Assembly (NCBI GenBank): GCA_026874595.1
Contig: CM049307.1
Span: 53,002,870 to 53,066,869, forward strand
Reading direction: 5' to 3'
Length of the DNA: 64,000 nt
DNA from: Sipunculus nudus
Lineage: Eukaryota > Annelida > Sipuncula > Golfingiida > Sipunculidae
The notes under the pieces are model-generated. The model saw only the letters and a list, made by a program, of their open reading frames with translations. It was not told the origin of the DNA and searched no databases. Position numbers and translations under genes: made by a program. How positions within the stretch are numbered: position 1 is the first letter of the stretch; each line of letters starts with the position of its first letter. Below, in pieces: positions 23,384 through 35,300 of the stretch.

Positions 23384-25062
23384 TCCGATCTTCTCAACAA
23401 AATAGACTGAATATGACGTCATAATACTTGGACACGTAAATCTAACATTTGATATACCAATTTGTATGGGAAAGACCAATCTCTTAAAACGTTCTTATAT
23501 AGAAAATGTTTGAAAATCCAACGTCTTAATGAATGGGAACTCAATGGAAACGAAAACATGAGTGTCTTTCTGGACATATAGGAAAGTGAATTAACTCCAG
23601 TATATCTGCCATGAGGTGACTGATGACCTCCTTGAAGCAAGAGTCCCGTTGATAGGATGACGCAATTTCCTGCTACGTATGCGCATCAGCTAAATGGCAG
23701 GGAAGAGGTCATTTTAATTCGGTGAGGACCATGACCTGCTGAGAGTAAGGACACCGAGCTGTTCTGTACTGTTTGTTGACTCACTAAGCCTAATTGCCGA
23801 ATCATTGATGTAAGCAACGATCGACACCATGTGTTTCGGAAAAGTTTATTTTATTTTGTTTGACTTTCTGGTTATTGTTTGTTTTTTTATTTAATGCTAC
23901 GTGTACGTCTTTGTTCAAATCGTAAGTAAGGAGGTACAAGCAGATATTCAATCATTATATTATTAGATGTCATAAGAATTTTCCATTAAAACACCGGGGA
24001 AAGACAACCATATTTTGAAAACGTAGATTGCAGAGTCAAGAACGAAGTTGAATTTGAAAATGTAGAAATGACGGTGTTGAAGTTTATTTTTTATATTTTA
24101 TATACAAGTTAACAAAAAAGATTCCGTAGAATATTTGTACTCACGCCAGTTAACTGGTGATTAGTTGATTACGACATTCCATTTCTAATTTATTTTTTCT
24201 TGGTTGTATATATATCTTTCTACTAGCATATCTGTGATACGGAAATCTTTATAAAGTGTTATGGAACATAGCTGCCCGTCCCACCAAAGAATCTGTGATA
24301 TTTCATATAATGCATGATCGTGTGATATTCTTGTTGATGTTGTGTTTTAATAAATTTGATGAATAACTTTTATTTCCTTGTTCTTGGTGATATTTTTCCT
24401 TAACAAAATAAATGTCATCGTCAATGTTTGCTACTTATTGGTCACGATAGCTATTTTGATATATAGACCGTTTATAACCGTATACAAACCATCATTATGA
24501 CAAGAATGAATGTCACAGATTCTTACAATGACAAATATATAAGAGGTTTGTTTACTTCGTTTCAAAGAGAGGGACAATCTAGGGAGCAAGATAAACTTTA
24601 TTCATCGAGTAACGTCCACAGGTTGCGATACGTCCAAGAAACCAAATTAAAGATCAGCAAGTCTATCTCGACGAAATACTCCATATTGTTTCTTGTTCTT
24701 CTTTACCCTGCCGCGGTCTAAACACACTCTCTTCACACGGATAGCGCATTTTGAGCCTCTCTGGTCAACTACACGCGTAAACACCCTATGGTTAACCGTA
24801 AGATTGCCTACGGTAATGGCGCCCGCAATATCCTGCCTTAAAACTAAACCATGACGTAATAATACGAGAGGGTTTCAACGGCATACTTTTGACTATAATA
24901 TTCTGGCAACCTTCTTGACCTTTCTAGATTTTCGATTAATATAAGCCTTAGTAAGAAATAAAACAAAATCTTAGCATTTGAAGTTTCAAGTCGAGACGAA
25001 TTTAAACGGTTTCTCGGTTTAATATTTCTGGAAACACCTCGTTTTTTTTAAACAGGACGGAA
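23384..25062. other. 3' UTR and downstream spacer of Ly6 gene 2
   Basis: Aligns with 6962-8612. It contains AATAAA at 24349-24354. The ORF at 24497-24721 (74 codons) is open here but broken in unit 1 and lacks recognisable features, so no gene is called. Confidence 0.6.
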
Positions 25063-25307
25063 AGCTCTTGAGTTCGAATCTCAGCCGAGGCAGTGAGATT
25101 TTCCACGACCGCCCTCCCCCCCCCCCCCCCCCCCCCCCAAGATGAGCGTTCTGCAGGAATAATGTGAAGGCCGTGTCTAATGGCCGTGTTTCACTCACAA
25201 ACGAGTGCGCTTTCAGAGGTTCCTTGGTGGTATGACCCAGCAATAGTATCAAAACACGCCCAGGGCCCGCAGGTGCAGTAGTTACCTGGCCTGGTTAACA
25301 CTACGAT
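25063..25307 (+). repeat. tRNA-derived SINE, 5'-truncated (plus strand, unit 2)
   Basis: Counterpart of 8613-8850, with the B-box region GAGTTCGAATCTC and conserved tail. Its poly-C run is expanded to about 23 C (25116-25138). Confidence 0.7.
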
Positions 25308-25689
25308 ATAAAATGAGGGAAAACTTATGATACTGCCCAGTCACGTAATCCTGGACCGGAAGGGAATTCTGCAATGTACATATGCTATGAGTTAAGCTAG
25401 CATTAAAAATGGAGTCGGTCACCTCAAACAAAATATATTTAAAAGAATTTAAACAAAAGACCAACAACTAACAAACAAAATTTGTCTTTCCTCAGGCAGC
25501 GATGTAATTTGAAAGATATATATTCGAGATTTGGCAATGTTATAAAATCATCCTTGTCTGAAAACTAATAGTCAATTTTGTGTGTGAAGTGTGCGTATGT
25601 GGAGTTGGGCGGTTGGGGTGTGGGGATGACTCGCAGGCGAAGGAGGGACTTTTTTATATGAATCTATCAATGTTGAAATATCACATTTT

Positions 25690-25693
<4 letters not shown>

Positions 25694-25759
<66 letters not shown>

Positions 25760-26006
25760 ACTGCTAAGTATAAGCTTTAAATAATAGAATATTATATTTC
25801 CATGAAAAGATTAATTCTAAACCAGGCTCAGATATATATTTTATAGTAAACTCATAAATGGAGAAATCGAACCAAAATCTATCGTTCAAATTATTAATAT
25901 ATTTCCTTTCTAATATATATACCTCATTCTTTGAATAGCAGGGGGATGCATGGTAACACTGATCATCCTCTGTTACTCAAACGTGGGGGGGGGGGGTATA
26001 TACCTA
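25694..26006 (+). repeat. (AT)n plus dispersed repeat R1 at the end of unit 2
   Basis: Counterpart of 9237-9567. The shared sequence ends near 26006 after a poly-G run and TATATACC; what follows differs from unit 1. Confidence 0.6.
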
Positions 26007-26317
26007 GCCGTTACAACCCGACTCAATAGGCAATCGGATAATTGGGCTGGTAAGCCTACTCGCGACAGTAATCTGGTCGTAATGCCAGAGGGTCGATATG
26101 ACGCTAATATATACCACACACCCTGTATTGACACTTGTGGATTTAACAAGTTTCATATAGTAGGTTTTTGTCAAATTTGAGAAATATGACAAATGCTTGC
26201 ATGGGGGTACACAATTGACCGTTACCACCTGTTATTTAAATGGGACCCATATCTAATGGTGTATGGCTGAATTATAGACATCTGTGACCGCTCGATAAGA
26301 AATTTAAGTGTCAATCA

Positions 26318-26464
26318 ATACTGTTGGACGAAATAGCGTCCAACATAACAGACCCGTCGGATGGGAGAGTAGAAAGATGATGAAGAGAAACTATATAAAT
26401 CCGGTCTTGAAGCGTGCAAATCCTAGATAACCAATGCAGTCATATGTGCCGAAAGAAAAATAGT

Positions 26465-26507
<43 letters not shown>
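26318..26507 (-). repeat. Dispersed repeat R3 with (GA)n tail
   Basis: About 150 bp ending in (GA)n (26468-26507). Its reverse complement is found at 36590-36750, including GGTTATCTAGGATTTGCACG and GACGGGTCTGT. The left end forms a short hairpin, GTTGGACG-6nt-CGTCCAAC. Confidence 0.6.
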
Positions 26508-26512
<5 letters not shown>

Positions 26513-27018
26513 ACATACACGTATCAGTAGAATCGTCCGATACAGCGATTGCTTTAGGTGCTTATATTGATATTTTAATGTGCATAGTCTAGTAGTCAGG
26601 TAATATCATGGACGTGTAAAATCGCCTGTTTTATTGCCATACTAGTGTACTTACCTTAAGGGCACCCGTGTTTTCTGGGAACGCGGCACGTGTTGAGACG
26701 ACGACAGTGATAAGGACTTCAGCGTCCCTGGCAGCGCATCAGGTTGCCAAGAGAATCGAGGTCTCAGTCGGCAAAGAACCTCTTCACGTGTTCTCGGGCC
26801 GCTTGCTCTGTCGTGATAAAATGTCCATATTGCCCCGAATGGCTAAAATTAAATTTTCTAATTGAGCTGAAGTGTATTGTTAATTAGTAGAAACAGCTTT
26901 CGTTTCTCATTACAAGTCGATGGGTCGGTTATATATAATGGTATTTTGTAAAGCAGGAATCCAGGTTTTATACATTTTCGTCTGTAATTGCATGGCGCTG
27001 GGTTTCACGAGGTATAGG

Positions 27019-27160
27019 ATGAGTACAGGGAAGTTCAGTATCGATAGCATATTAGGCCATGTTGACCCGAACACTGACCATAATGAGGAACCGGAAGTGA
27101 CTTTGTCACCTGACACAAAAGACAAAATTACGGACATCGAGATAAAGTGTGAAAATGCAG
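27019..27160 (+). CDS. Homeobox gene exon 1 (eh1-like motif)
   Basis: Encodes [18 protein letters not shown] and an acidic stretch, ending AAT GCA G|gttagt. The single leftover G joins TG of the next exon to restore a Val codon. The FSIDSIL motif and the phase match with 29743 are the evidence that it belongs to the homeobox gene. Confidence 0.65.
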
Positions 27161-27270
27161 GTTAGTGTTTGATACCTTTTAAATTACATGATTATTCGTG
27201 GATGTTTGGTTTGAAATCGTTTGTTTCATCCCCTGGTTGACATGTATCAGCCAGTTTCACTGAAAACATA

Positions 27271-27304
<34 letters not shown>

Positions 27305-27650
27305 TTAATATTAATAATAATAATCATGGGCGTCAATATAGGGGGGGATGGGGGGTATATATACCCCCCACTTTTTGGCAAGGGGGGGATGGCCAATGTT
27401 ATCATCCCCCCCCCCCCGACTTTTAGAGAATAATATTATAATATTGCAAATCAAATAAATTGATAAATAGAATTAGACTTTTCATCCATTTACTCAAAAA
27501 TGTTATATCTAAACCTTGCTTTAAATTACAAAATAACTTATTTTCTATTACAATATTATAATAATATTATAATTATTTGAAATATGATTAAATATATAAC
27601 ATATAATTTATAAGTATATATATATATCATATATATATATATATAGAATT

Positions 27651-27687
<37 letters not shown>

Positions 27688-29589
27688 TATATATAGTTGA
27701 ATATGTCACTCGGAAATGCTGAAAAAGGTATATGTGTGTGTGTGTATTTAAATATACAAAGTCATCCCCCCCACCCTGGAAGAAAAATTGACGCCACTGA
27801 TAATAATAAATCAGGGTTCAAAATTGTGATTTACTTTAAATTACCGTATTACGGAAGACGTATCAGTTTTTCTTTTACATTACCGCAGTATGAAAAAAAT
27901 ATCACCTTACGTTTAAATTAGAGCAGTATGAAAGATGGATAATCTTACGTTTAATTACCACAATTTTAAAGACGTTTTATCTTATGAGCTTGCCCCATAC
28001 TGATTCAAACTTTTTTCCAAGCAACAAGTACATAAGTAAACATGTATTTCCTGTAGCTGTGTAGAATATAGTTTTAGGAATTCTCAGTATAAAAGTTCAA
28101 AATGCACATTATGCTGCAATTCTTGCAGTACAAAGCTGTCGACCTTTTGCATACATTGTGAGGTTTATTGTGTATGTTAATATTCCATCCAGGAAATAAA
28201 TGCAGAACTGTCCCACGCTATGATTCAATCACTACACCTTTTCTATTAACTCCAGTACATATTACGAGGATTTTAAAGAAAGAACAAAAACTTGGGTTTT
28301 GTCTATCTAATAAGAGATAATAACCAAAGAAACTTTTCACTCTTTCTGGTATGGACACAGGAAAGACATTTGTCGGATTGGCTATTACCGGTCATCATAT
28401 ACTCGATGATCTCGCAAAATGGCGGAAATAGAGCCTAGTAGTTCCGCACGGGCGGCGAAGAAGCAAGAAAAACGGGTTATTTGAATGAAACATCTGGTCA
28501 ACGTGAGATCTCCTAACTTACGACATGTTTCACGGTCGGCCTATACATGTGACCGGCTTTGGGCTTCATGGTTGTCATTTCAAATGATGCTTATATCAAA
28601 GCTCGGTCTCAAGGACCGATTGTTAATTTAATATGATTGACTTTTTTTGTTAACATTAATACATATTATCTGCCCCTTCTGCGATTTATTATTTATGTTA
28701 TTACGACAAGCTATTTGGAGCTAAACTGATACGGCGTTCTCTCTGTTGTACGAGTTGATGGAATCTAAATTAATTATTCAAAATATTAGTAGATTCTAGT
28801 CAGAGTGGTCTATTCTTGTAGCATATTGTTCATCCATATAGGTAATCGTATCCATTTCCGCAAGAATGAATGTTGCATACCAAAAACGCTGTTGTCGTGG
28901 AGTTTTGAACATGTTCAAAGTAAAATATTGTTTAGAATTTTGTATGTATTCAGAAGCGCTGAGAATCTTAAATTTCCCAACAATAGCAACCGACGTTCCT
29001 ACGTAAACCCACGACAGTCCATAGAAAGGTTCAGCGTCGCAATTCCTTTCTCGACTGTCGTTGGTTTATCCAATGGCTATATTTTAATCTTACGAATGTC
29101 GCAAGGACTTTGATAGCCTTGACTTACTTTCTCACGACAGTCACACAACGCGTATTTTATATGTGAACGCTACTGTTAAAATTAAGATCTGTCTCTACGT
29201 CAGTCTTTTCTATTGCAGTACTACATAAATCGAATGACAAAATCAGAAATATGTATTCTGAGGAATGCAGACCTCCGTTATTTGTGTGTGTGTGTGCATG
29301 TGTGTGTGTGTGTGTGTGTGGGGGGGGGGGCTATTATGGGATCCCCCAAAACCGCGTTTGCTTTCACTTTTTCGTCCATATTCGAAGTCCATTCGTGCAT
29401 ATGTGACTGTAAATTTGTGAATATTCCTTTATGGCGTTACTGAATCCGACTCATGTACCGGTTCATCACCAAAATCTACTTGATTCTCCATTGGCCCATT
29501 CCCGAAACGCCCTAGAAATTTCATGAGGTTCAGGTCATGGGATGCGGATGGACGCACACGATCCTGGCGGAGGCAATAATGTTCGTGAG

Positions 29590-29650
<61 letters not shown>

Positions 29651-32069
29651 GATTTCTTAGTTATAGGGTACATATATGCCTATCAACCGCTTATAATGTT
29701 GAACATATCACTTTTCTCACCTATCAATCTCTTTTGTTATAGTGACAAAGCTACCAGATCGCTCTCCTCCCCTGAGAAGTGGAGCTAACAAAGCAGCCAA
29801 GAGACTGCGCATGCGCACGAACTTCACACCATGGCAACTGGACGAACTGGAACGTGCTTTCCAATTGACTCACTATCCCGATATATTCATGCGAGAAGCC
29901 ATGGCGCTCCGCCTAGATCTGACAGAAGCCCGCATACAGGTACGACGTGTCTCCATACATGTAATACTCTGGTGTATATAGTACCAGTATATATAGACTA
30001 ACGTTATGTAAAGCATATCAGTTTATCTGCTGATATAAACAAGTTATAGCCCCCGCCTTTTTTTAAATATTTTATTGGCTGGAGGTAACCGCCTCGATTT
30101 TTTAAATGCAAGCTCAACTAAGTATGCACATCTGCAGAATTCCATTCCAGTATCGGACTACATGACCGAACAGAAACACACGCTTCCTCTTATTTTATAT
30201 CCTGGCGTTAACTAGGCCCGGTGACTACAGCATCTGCGGGCACTAGTGTGTAATAGTCTCCAATTACTGGATATTAACACCGAAGAACCTCCGAAACGCG
30301 CATTTGTTCGTGAGTGAAACATGGCCATGGGGCACGACCTCTCCATTGAGCCTACAGAGCACTCACCTTTGGCGGGGACCGGCCTTGAAAAATGCCACCA
30401 CCTCGGCCGAGATTCGAACTCACGATCTCATGTCTGACAAGAGTCCAGTGCTCTACCCCTAGATGACAAAAGCCGGTTGGGTTTCTCATTTCATTTAAAT
30501 GAATTATTAGTCTTTTTTAGGGAGGGATGGGTTCACTGGTTCCAGTGTCCTTCCTCTACCTTTCCATCCTACCCGACAACTATATCAAAATCAAAGGAAT
30601 TTAAGTCACCTAAACCTCTTTCGGTTTTGTCTCTACTGAAATATTTCCACCCCATGGAAAGAATCCTTTTATGGCTTGCACATTATGTATATACTTTATA
30701 TACACTACAGCATATTATATATAAACTTTACTACACTAGAGATGTGGACGACCAGGTTCCTTTACCTGTCAAACCAACTGGCTGAAACTCATACATGCGT
30801 ACACTCCAAAAGAGGAATAAGACATGAGTAAACAAAAACAAACCAATATATTAAAGAAAGAAGATCAAAAGCATCCGATAATATATACAGAACAATCACA
30901 CAGAGCAATCACCGGTAACCAAACTACGCAGAGTAGTCCCTTGTTTACACTTCTTTTGATCACAAGACAATCGCGCAAACGTGACATCAGATTGTTGCGC
31001 TGCTCGACTCAGGGATTGCTCCCGCTGTGTACACAATACAATCAGACCGATGGGGGGGGGGGGGGGGGGAGCATTTTGCATACCCATAATAACCCGGATT
31101 TTAAAGTCGCCTGTCGGAATTAAAGGGTACACCGCCAATGCATTAAATATTAAACAAAAAGGGCCAGGTAACATGAAATATCGTATCATTATATATAATA
31201 TATATACATATATATATGTACGTATAACCTCTGAAATATGAATGGTATTCAATTAATAATTATACTGTAAATTAGATATTGGATTAGCTCGGGCTTTAAT
31301 TGTTTAAGACCTTAGCACCAAGGAGGAATTAGGTTTTCGAAGGCGAAAATGGGTTTTTAAGGTTTCAACACCAATTGAGGCAAAGAAATCTATAATGGTT
31401 CTTGAATGTTTAGTTTTATTGTCTTAACTGTTTTCAACTTGCCTAGTGAATTAGCTTTTAAATGAAGCACAGAAATCTCCATAATAACTCATCACGTTTA
31501 TCCTGCACATGATCTTTTTTTTTAATTAGTAGACAATGTCGTTTTCTGTAAAGAACTTATAGTCTAAAAAATACTGAAAATAAAGTAATGAACCATCTGT
31601 TGCTTTCATATTAAGTTCACTCGTTGCAGCGTGAGTTTCTTCTTCTGACACATTCCTGGTTCCGCTGCTTACGACTTTGAGAACGGTCTAGGTTATTCCT
31701 TTCTGAGAGGGTTTGCGTTTTCAGATTACAAAACCCAGTTGTATTCTGTAATTCTTGCAGGTCTGGTTTCAAAACAGGCGAGCAAAATGGAGAAAAATGA
31801 AGAAAGACGCTGTGAATAGCTTGGGCAAGACTTCAGCTGTACCGAAACCTTCTGACACAACAGCACCAAGATTGCGACCTTTTGTACCACTGTTGCCGGT
31901 TTTACCACCGACTTTACCGCCACCTTCTGTGGAAACCGAGCGTTTGCGAGCAGGGTGCTGGTCAGGGAATTCTGTGCACAGCGTCGCCCTCTTGCGACTA
32001 CGAGCAAAACAACACGCGGAAGAACAAAAACTCACGAGGATCTTTCGATCCGGCCTGGACGTCATTTAA
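27019..32069 (+). CDS. Paired-like (PRD-class) homeobox transcription factor, three exons
   Basis: Exons 27019-27160, 29743-29939 and 31761-32069 join in frame (phase 1, then phase 0) to about 215 residues. Exon 1 carries an eh1/octapeptide-type motif, KFSIDSILG, near the N-terminus; such motifs recruit Groucho/TLE co-repressors. The homeodomain runs from [20 protein letters not shown] to RAKWRKMKK and is split between IQ and VWFQNRR, the common PRD-class intron position. Gln at homeodomain position 50 makes it paired-like rather than Bicoid-type. It mixes Uncx-like (NFT-WQL, FMREA-ALRLDL) and Arx-like (ERAFQ-THYPD, LTEAR) residues, so orthology is left open. The C-terminal part is Pro/Leu-rich and short. 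The start could instead be 26992 or 26920, in the same frame; 27019 puts eh1 close to the N-terminus and has A at -3. AATAAA is at 32210. Confidence 0.8.
27270..27324. repeat. (AAT)n microsatellite
   Basis: About 55 bp of AAT repeat in homeobox intron 1, followed by dispersed repeat R1 in minus orientation. Confidence 0.85.
27320..27545 (-). repeat. Dispersed repeat R1, inverted copy
   Basis: Reverse complement of 38500-38735: GGGCGTCAATATAGGGGGG, a symmetric GGGGGGTATATATACCCCCC, then ACTTTTTGGCAAGGGGGGGA. It lies in homeobox intron 1. Confidence 0.65.
29338..29646 (+). repeat. Dispersed repeat R2 and (AT)n, third unit
   Basis: Matches 12970-13215, with an (AT)n tract (29590-29646) grown at its end. 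It precedes the homeobox middle exon by about 100 bp. Confidence 0.6.
29743..29939 (+). CDS. Homeobox gene exon 2 (homeodomain helices 1-2)
   Basis: Between acceptor ttgttatag and donor cag|gtacga. It encodes [19 protein letters not shown], the N-terminal arm and homeodomain residues 1-46 up to TEARIQ. A frameshifted copy lies at 13339-13537. Confidence 0.85.
30209..30480 (-). repeat. tRNA-derived SINE, copy 3 (minus strand)
   Basis: Third copy of the 341-612 SINE, in homeobox intron 2. It is more diverged than copies 1 and 2 but keeps the B-box region and the TGACAAAAGCCGG end. Similarity to the other units continues to about 30857 and then stops. Confidence 0.8.
31761..32069 (+). CDS. Homeobox gene exon 3 (recognition helix and C-terminus)
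   Basis: Acceptor attcttgcag, then [20 protein letters not shown], a Pro/Leu-rich stretch ([15 protein letters not shown]) and a basic C-terminal part ending RSGLDVI before TAA. No OAR motif is seen. Confidence 0.85.
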   Translation, partial: VWFQNRRAKWRKMKKDAVNSLGKTSAVPKPSDTTAPRLRPFVPLLPVLPPTLPPPSVETERLRAGCWSGNSVHSVALLRLRAKQHAEEQKLTRIFRSGLDVI

Positions 32070-32153
32070 ATACGATAAAATTGCGACCCTGATATGAAAA
32101 TGCACTGGTGTACATATTACTCTGAAATATGTGTAGGCATGATGCGCCTAAGG

Positions 32154-32253
32154 GTGTGTGTGTGTGGGGGGGGGGGGGGGGGGTTGGTGTTGGAAGGGGA
32201 CACCCTTGAAATAAATTAAAGGTATATATAAACGGACTAAATTGTGACATATT

Positions 32254-32297
<44 letters not shown>

Positions 32298-32301
32298 GGG
32301 T
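32154..32301. repeat. (GT)n, poly-G, (GA)n and poly-G cluster
   Basis: (GT)n to 32165, 18 G at 32166-32183, (GA)n at 32259-32288 and a further G run to about 32301. An AATAAA at 32210-32215 lies between and may end the homeobox transcript. Confidence 0.8.
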
Positions 32302-35300
32302 TGAAAGATAAATTAGGTATAACTTTACATTTTTAAATGAATTTGCTTTCATATTTTACAATTATTCCCCATTGTATATATCGTTTGGAAAATACATAGT
32401 TTCCCCCATTTTACCTTTGGATCATGAAATTTTACCTTGACGTTGAACACATTAAAATTCACCAGTTCTCATAGTTATACCTCAATAATAATCAGGTTTG
32501 GGGTTATACCAATGATGATGTATTTTCTCTTGTCAAATGTCTACTGATCTTTGCTAACTAAATGCATATCAAACAAAAATCGATGAATAAGGATACTGGA
32601 ACGAAGTATATTCCTTGACCTTTTGACCTTGAATTAACTATAAAATGCAAAATATAATTAATTAAACGACATCAAACCATTTGGAAACGTCCAAAACTCA
32701 TTTGTGTAACCTTACATATAAATGAAACGTAAGACTAAACGAAAATGAAATGCGTCTATAGTATAACATAAACCCAGTTTTAAAGGAGTAATTTGCATTA
32801 ATTTTTCACAATATCCTCCTCATTAATCACATATTCCATGAATAAATATCAGCATATCTCAACAAAGCCTCATATGTACGGTTAAAATCGTAGGTTACTC
32901 GTGAATATAGGTGAAAAAAAAAATGACCACATTAAACTTTCTGACCTCTAACTGTGACCTTGGATGTCAAATACCTCCTTGGCAACCGGGTGATTCCTTG
33001 TACCATGGTCACCGTTTCTAGCACCTTTCAGGGGTTTGCTGGTCGACAATTTACTACGATAAAAAAAAAATGGTATTGAGCATTTGGAAATTAGGCCTAC
33101 TATTAATTTGTTACTATTCATTCAGACCTTGGATGTGAACCGTAAATTATTATGCTATGTATAGACCTTATTTACCGGTTATTATACAGTAACGACTCGC
33201 AATAAAAACAGGAGACCCATGATTGAATAAGGTGTCTTTGAATTATCAATTATTGATAATTATTGCCTTTCGATTCTAGTCTTTCATATCACATTGCCAT
33301 TATATCAACTGTAATAAGTAAGTATACTTAAACAGCTTTACCGGAAAAATTGCTGTTAACTGAAAACAATTAAAAAAGCTACTTGTGTTTTTTATTTGGC
33401 GTAAGTGAAAAGTGCGGTCTCTCGTAAATCATATGTTATTAGTGAACAGTTCCAGTACTTCTTCCTCCAAAGGCGTTATCATGTCTGTAAGAAAATTCAC
33501 GATGGCAGCCTTAAGCACCTGTTTATTACGGCAATGTATAATTGTTCGGTAAACCAAAAAACGAAGGATCAATAGGTCAAAATACGGTCAAATTGCCACC
33601 GGAATTTACTTATTAAGTTGTAAAATCGTAAAACTTCAGTTAAAATACCTAATACCCCGCACGAAACCTCTTACAATTAGTAAAATCATCCAGCGGACAT
33701 ACCAGTTTTTATCTGTGTCATTATCTTATGTATTTATAAAACAAATGGATACGAGACAGGACCGCTTTGAAGTCCTTCAGCGAATGATCTCATTCGAAAA
33801 ATGAGGATGTCCTGAGGCACAGCTTTCTGTGATACTCGAGCTGAATGTAAAACGATTAAGAGCCATAAGATAATTCTTTGTGATATCTAAAAATATATGA
33901 CTAAAATTGTAAAAGTGTATTTTCTACACAGGGCAAACAAAATGTTAAATAGGTTAAGCTCATGATAAATAGTGCACATTCGAGAAAATGTCTGAAAGTT
34001 GGCAATAAGATTATTAATCTTATTAATAAATAACATATCAATAAATGAACAGAATCGGATAGAATAGCTTATGGGCGATATGGGTTAGATTGTAATGGGC
34101 TTCGTTTATTTCCCAGGTGACTAATACACAGGGGTGTATCAAATTTTGACAAAAGGATCCCCTTTCTTGAGTTATCTTTTGTGGTATAATGATATTACAG
34201 ATAGTAAAGCTGTCATTATAGCCTGTAATTGTTAATGCTACATCCGGATCCCATATAGTATGCATGGGCACAACTCGGTCGGGGGGGGGGGGGGGGGGGT
34301 TGGTTCATAAAGCTGTTAAGTTGTTCCATGTATAGAGAAACAAATAGCGCAGATCATATCATTTTTTATCTTGTTATTAGATACACCTCCAGCAACCGAG
34401 TCACATATAGTTAATAACATTCACTATAGGTCAACTGCTGTTTAAACGTTAAGTGTAAATCACATATACTGTTTTGAAAGGAAAGGCCAAGAACATGGGA
34501 ATATAGGCATGTATACATACGCCTGACGTATAGTCAGATATGTGATGTGTAGGTAAATGTCTATTAGTTTTATAGTAATAAAAGCTCCTGGATATCTATA
34601 AGTATAAGGGCATATGTACTGAAAGTGTAGACGCAGTAACAGTAAGGTCCTTCTGACTGGCTGTCAGGTTTCAGGCATATTCATCATGGAAATCCAAATC
34701 TAGGGTTTTAGTGCCTGGTCCCTAAGACAGTGCCTTCAAGTACCTTAGACGGAACTTCAGGCAAATAATGGCTCCAAGCGGGCTTTGTGGCTACCTGAAC
34801 ATTTTTTTTTTCGATTTTAATTATTTAAAATGGTTTACTCATCCAAGTAAAGACGCACGTTTGTTTACCATAAGCTAATTATATTAAATATGTCCTTCAC
34901 ACCATTTTATATAGCCCACAAGAATGGACTCCTCAGTTGCTTTGATTTTAGTTATTGGCCCAATGTGGTATCCATGGATTGCCCCTGCAGTTACATATAA
35001 TAGTACAAACATTGTGCATTACAGTACACAAATCTGACGCATTGTACAGGACTTCCGCCAAAAGCAAGATGTCATTTAAGCTGTTTATGCTTCAATTCTC
35101 TCTGGACTAATAAATCAATTATTGGTGTTACAGATGTTTCATGCTTTCCGGACTGATTGTTTTTAATTACACTCTGAAGATGGAGTGTGCAATAAACTCT
35201 CGCTTTCATCAATATAACAAATATAGCTAACTCTAAACATAGTGCGTGTCCATCCTGTTCTGTTGCATGTATTCTAAGCTGACACCCCTTCTTAATGAAG

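Noticed and set aside
24497..24721. 74-codon ORF downstream of Ly6 gene 2
   Set aside because: Its counterpart in unit 1 (from about 8060) is frame-broken, and no domain or splice context supports it.
26668..26865. 65-codon ORF with a faint resemblance to hAT-type transposase fragments
   Set aside because: The resemblance is too weak to name and there are no flanking inverted repeats or target duplications.
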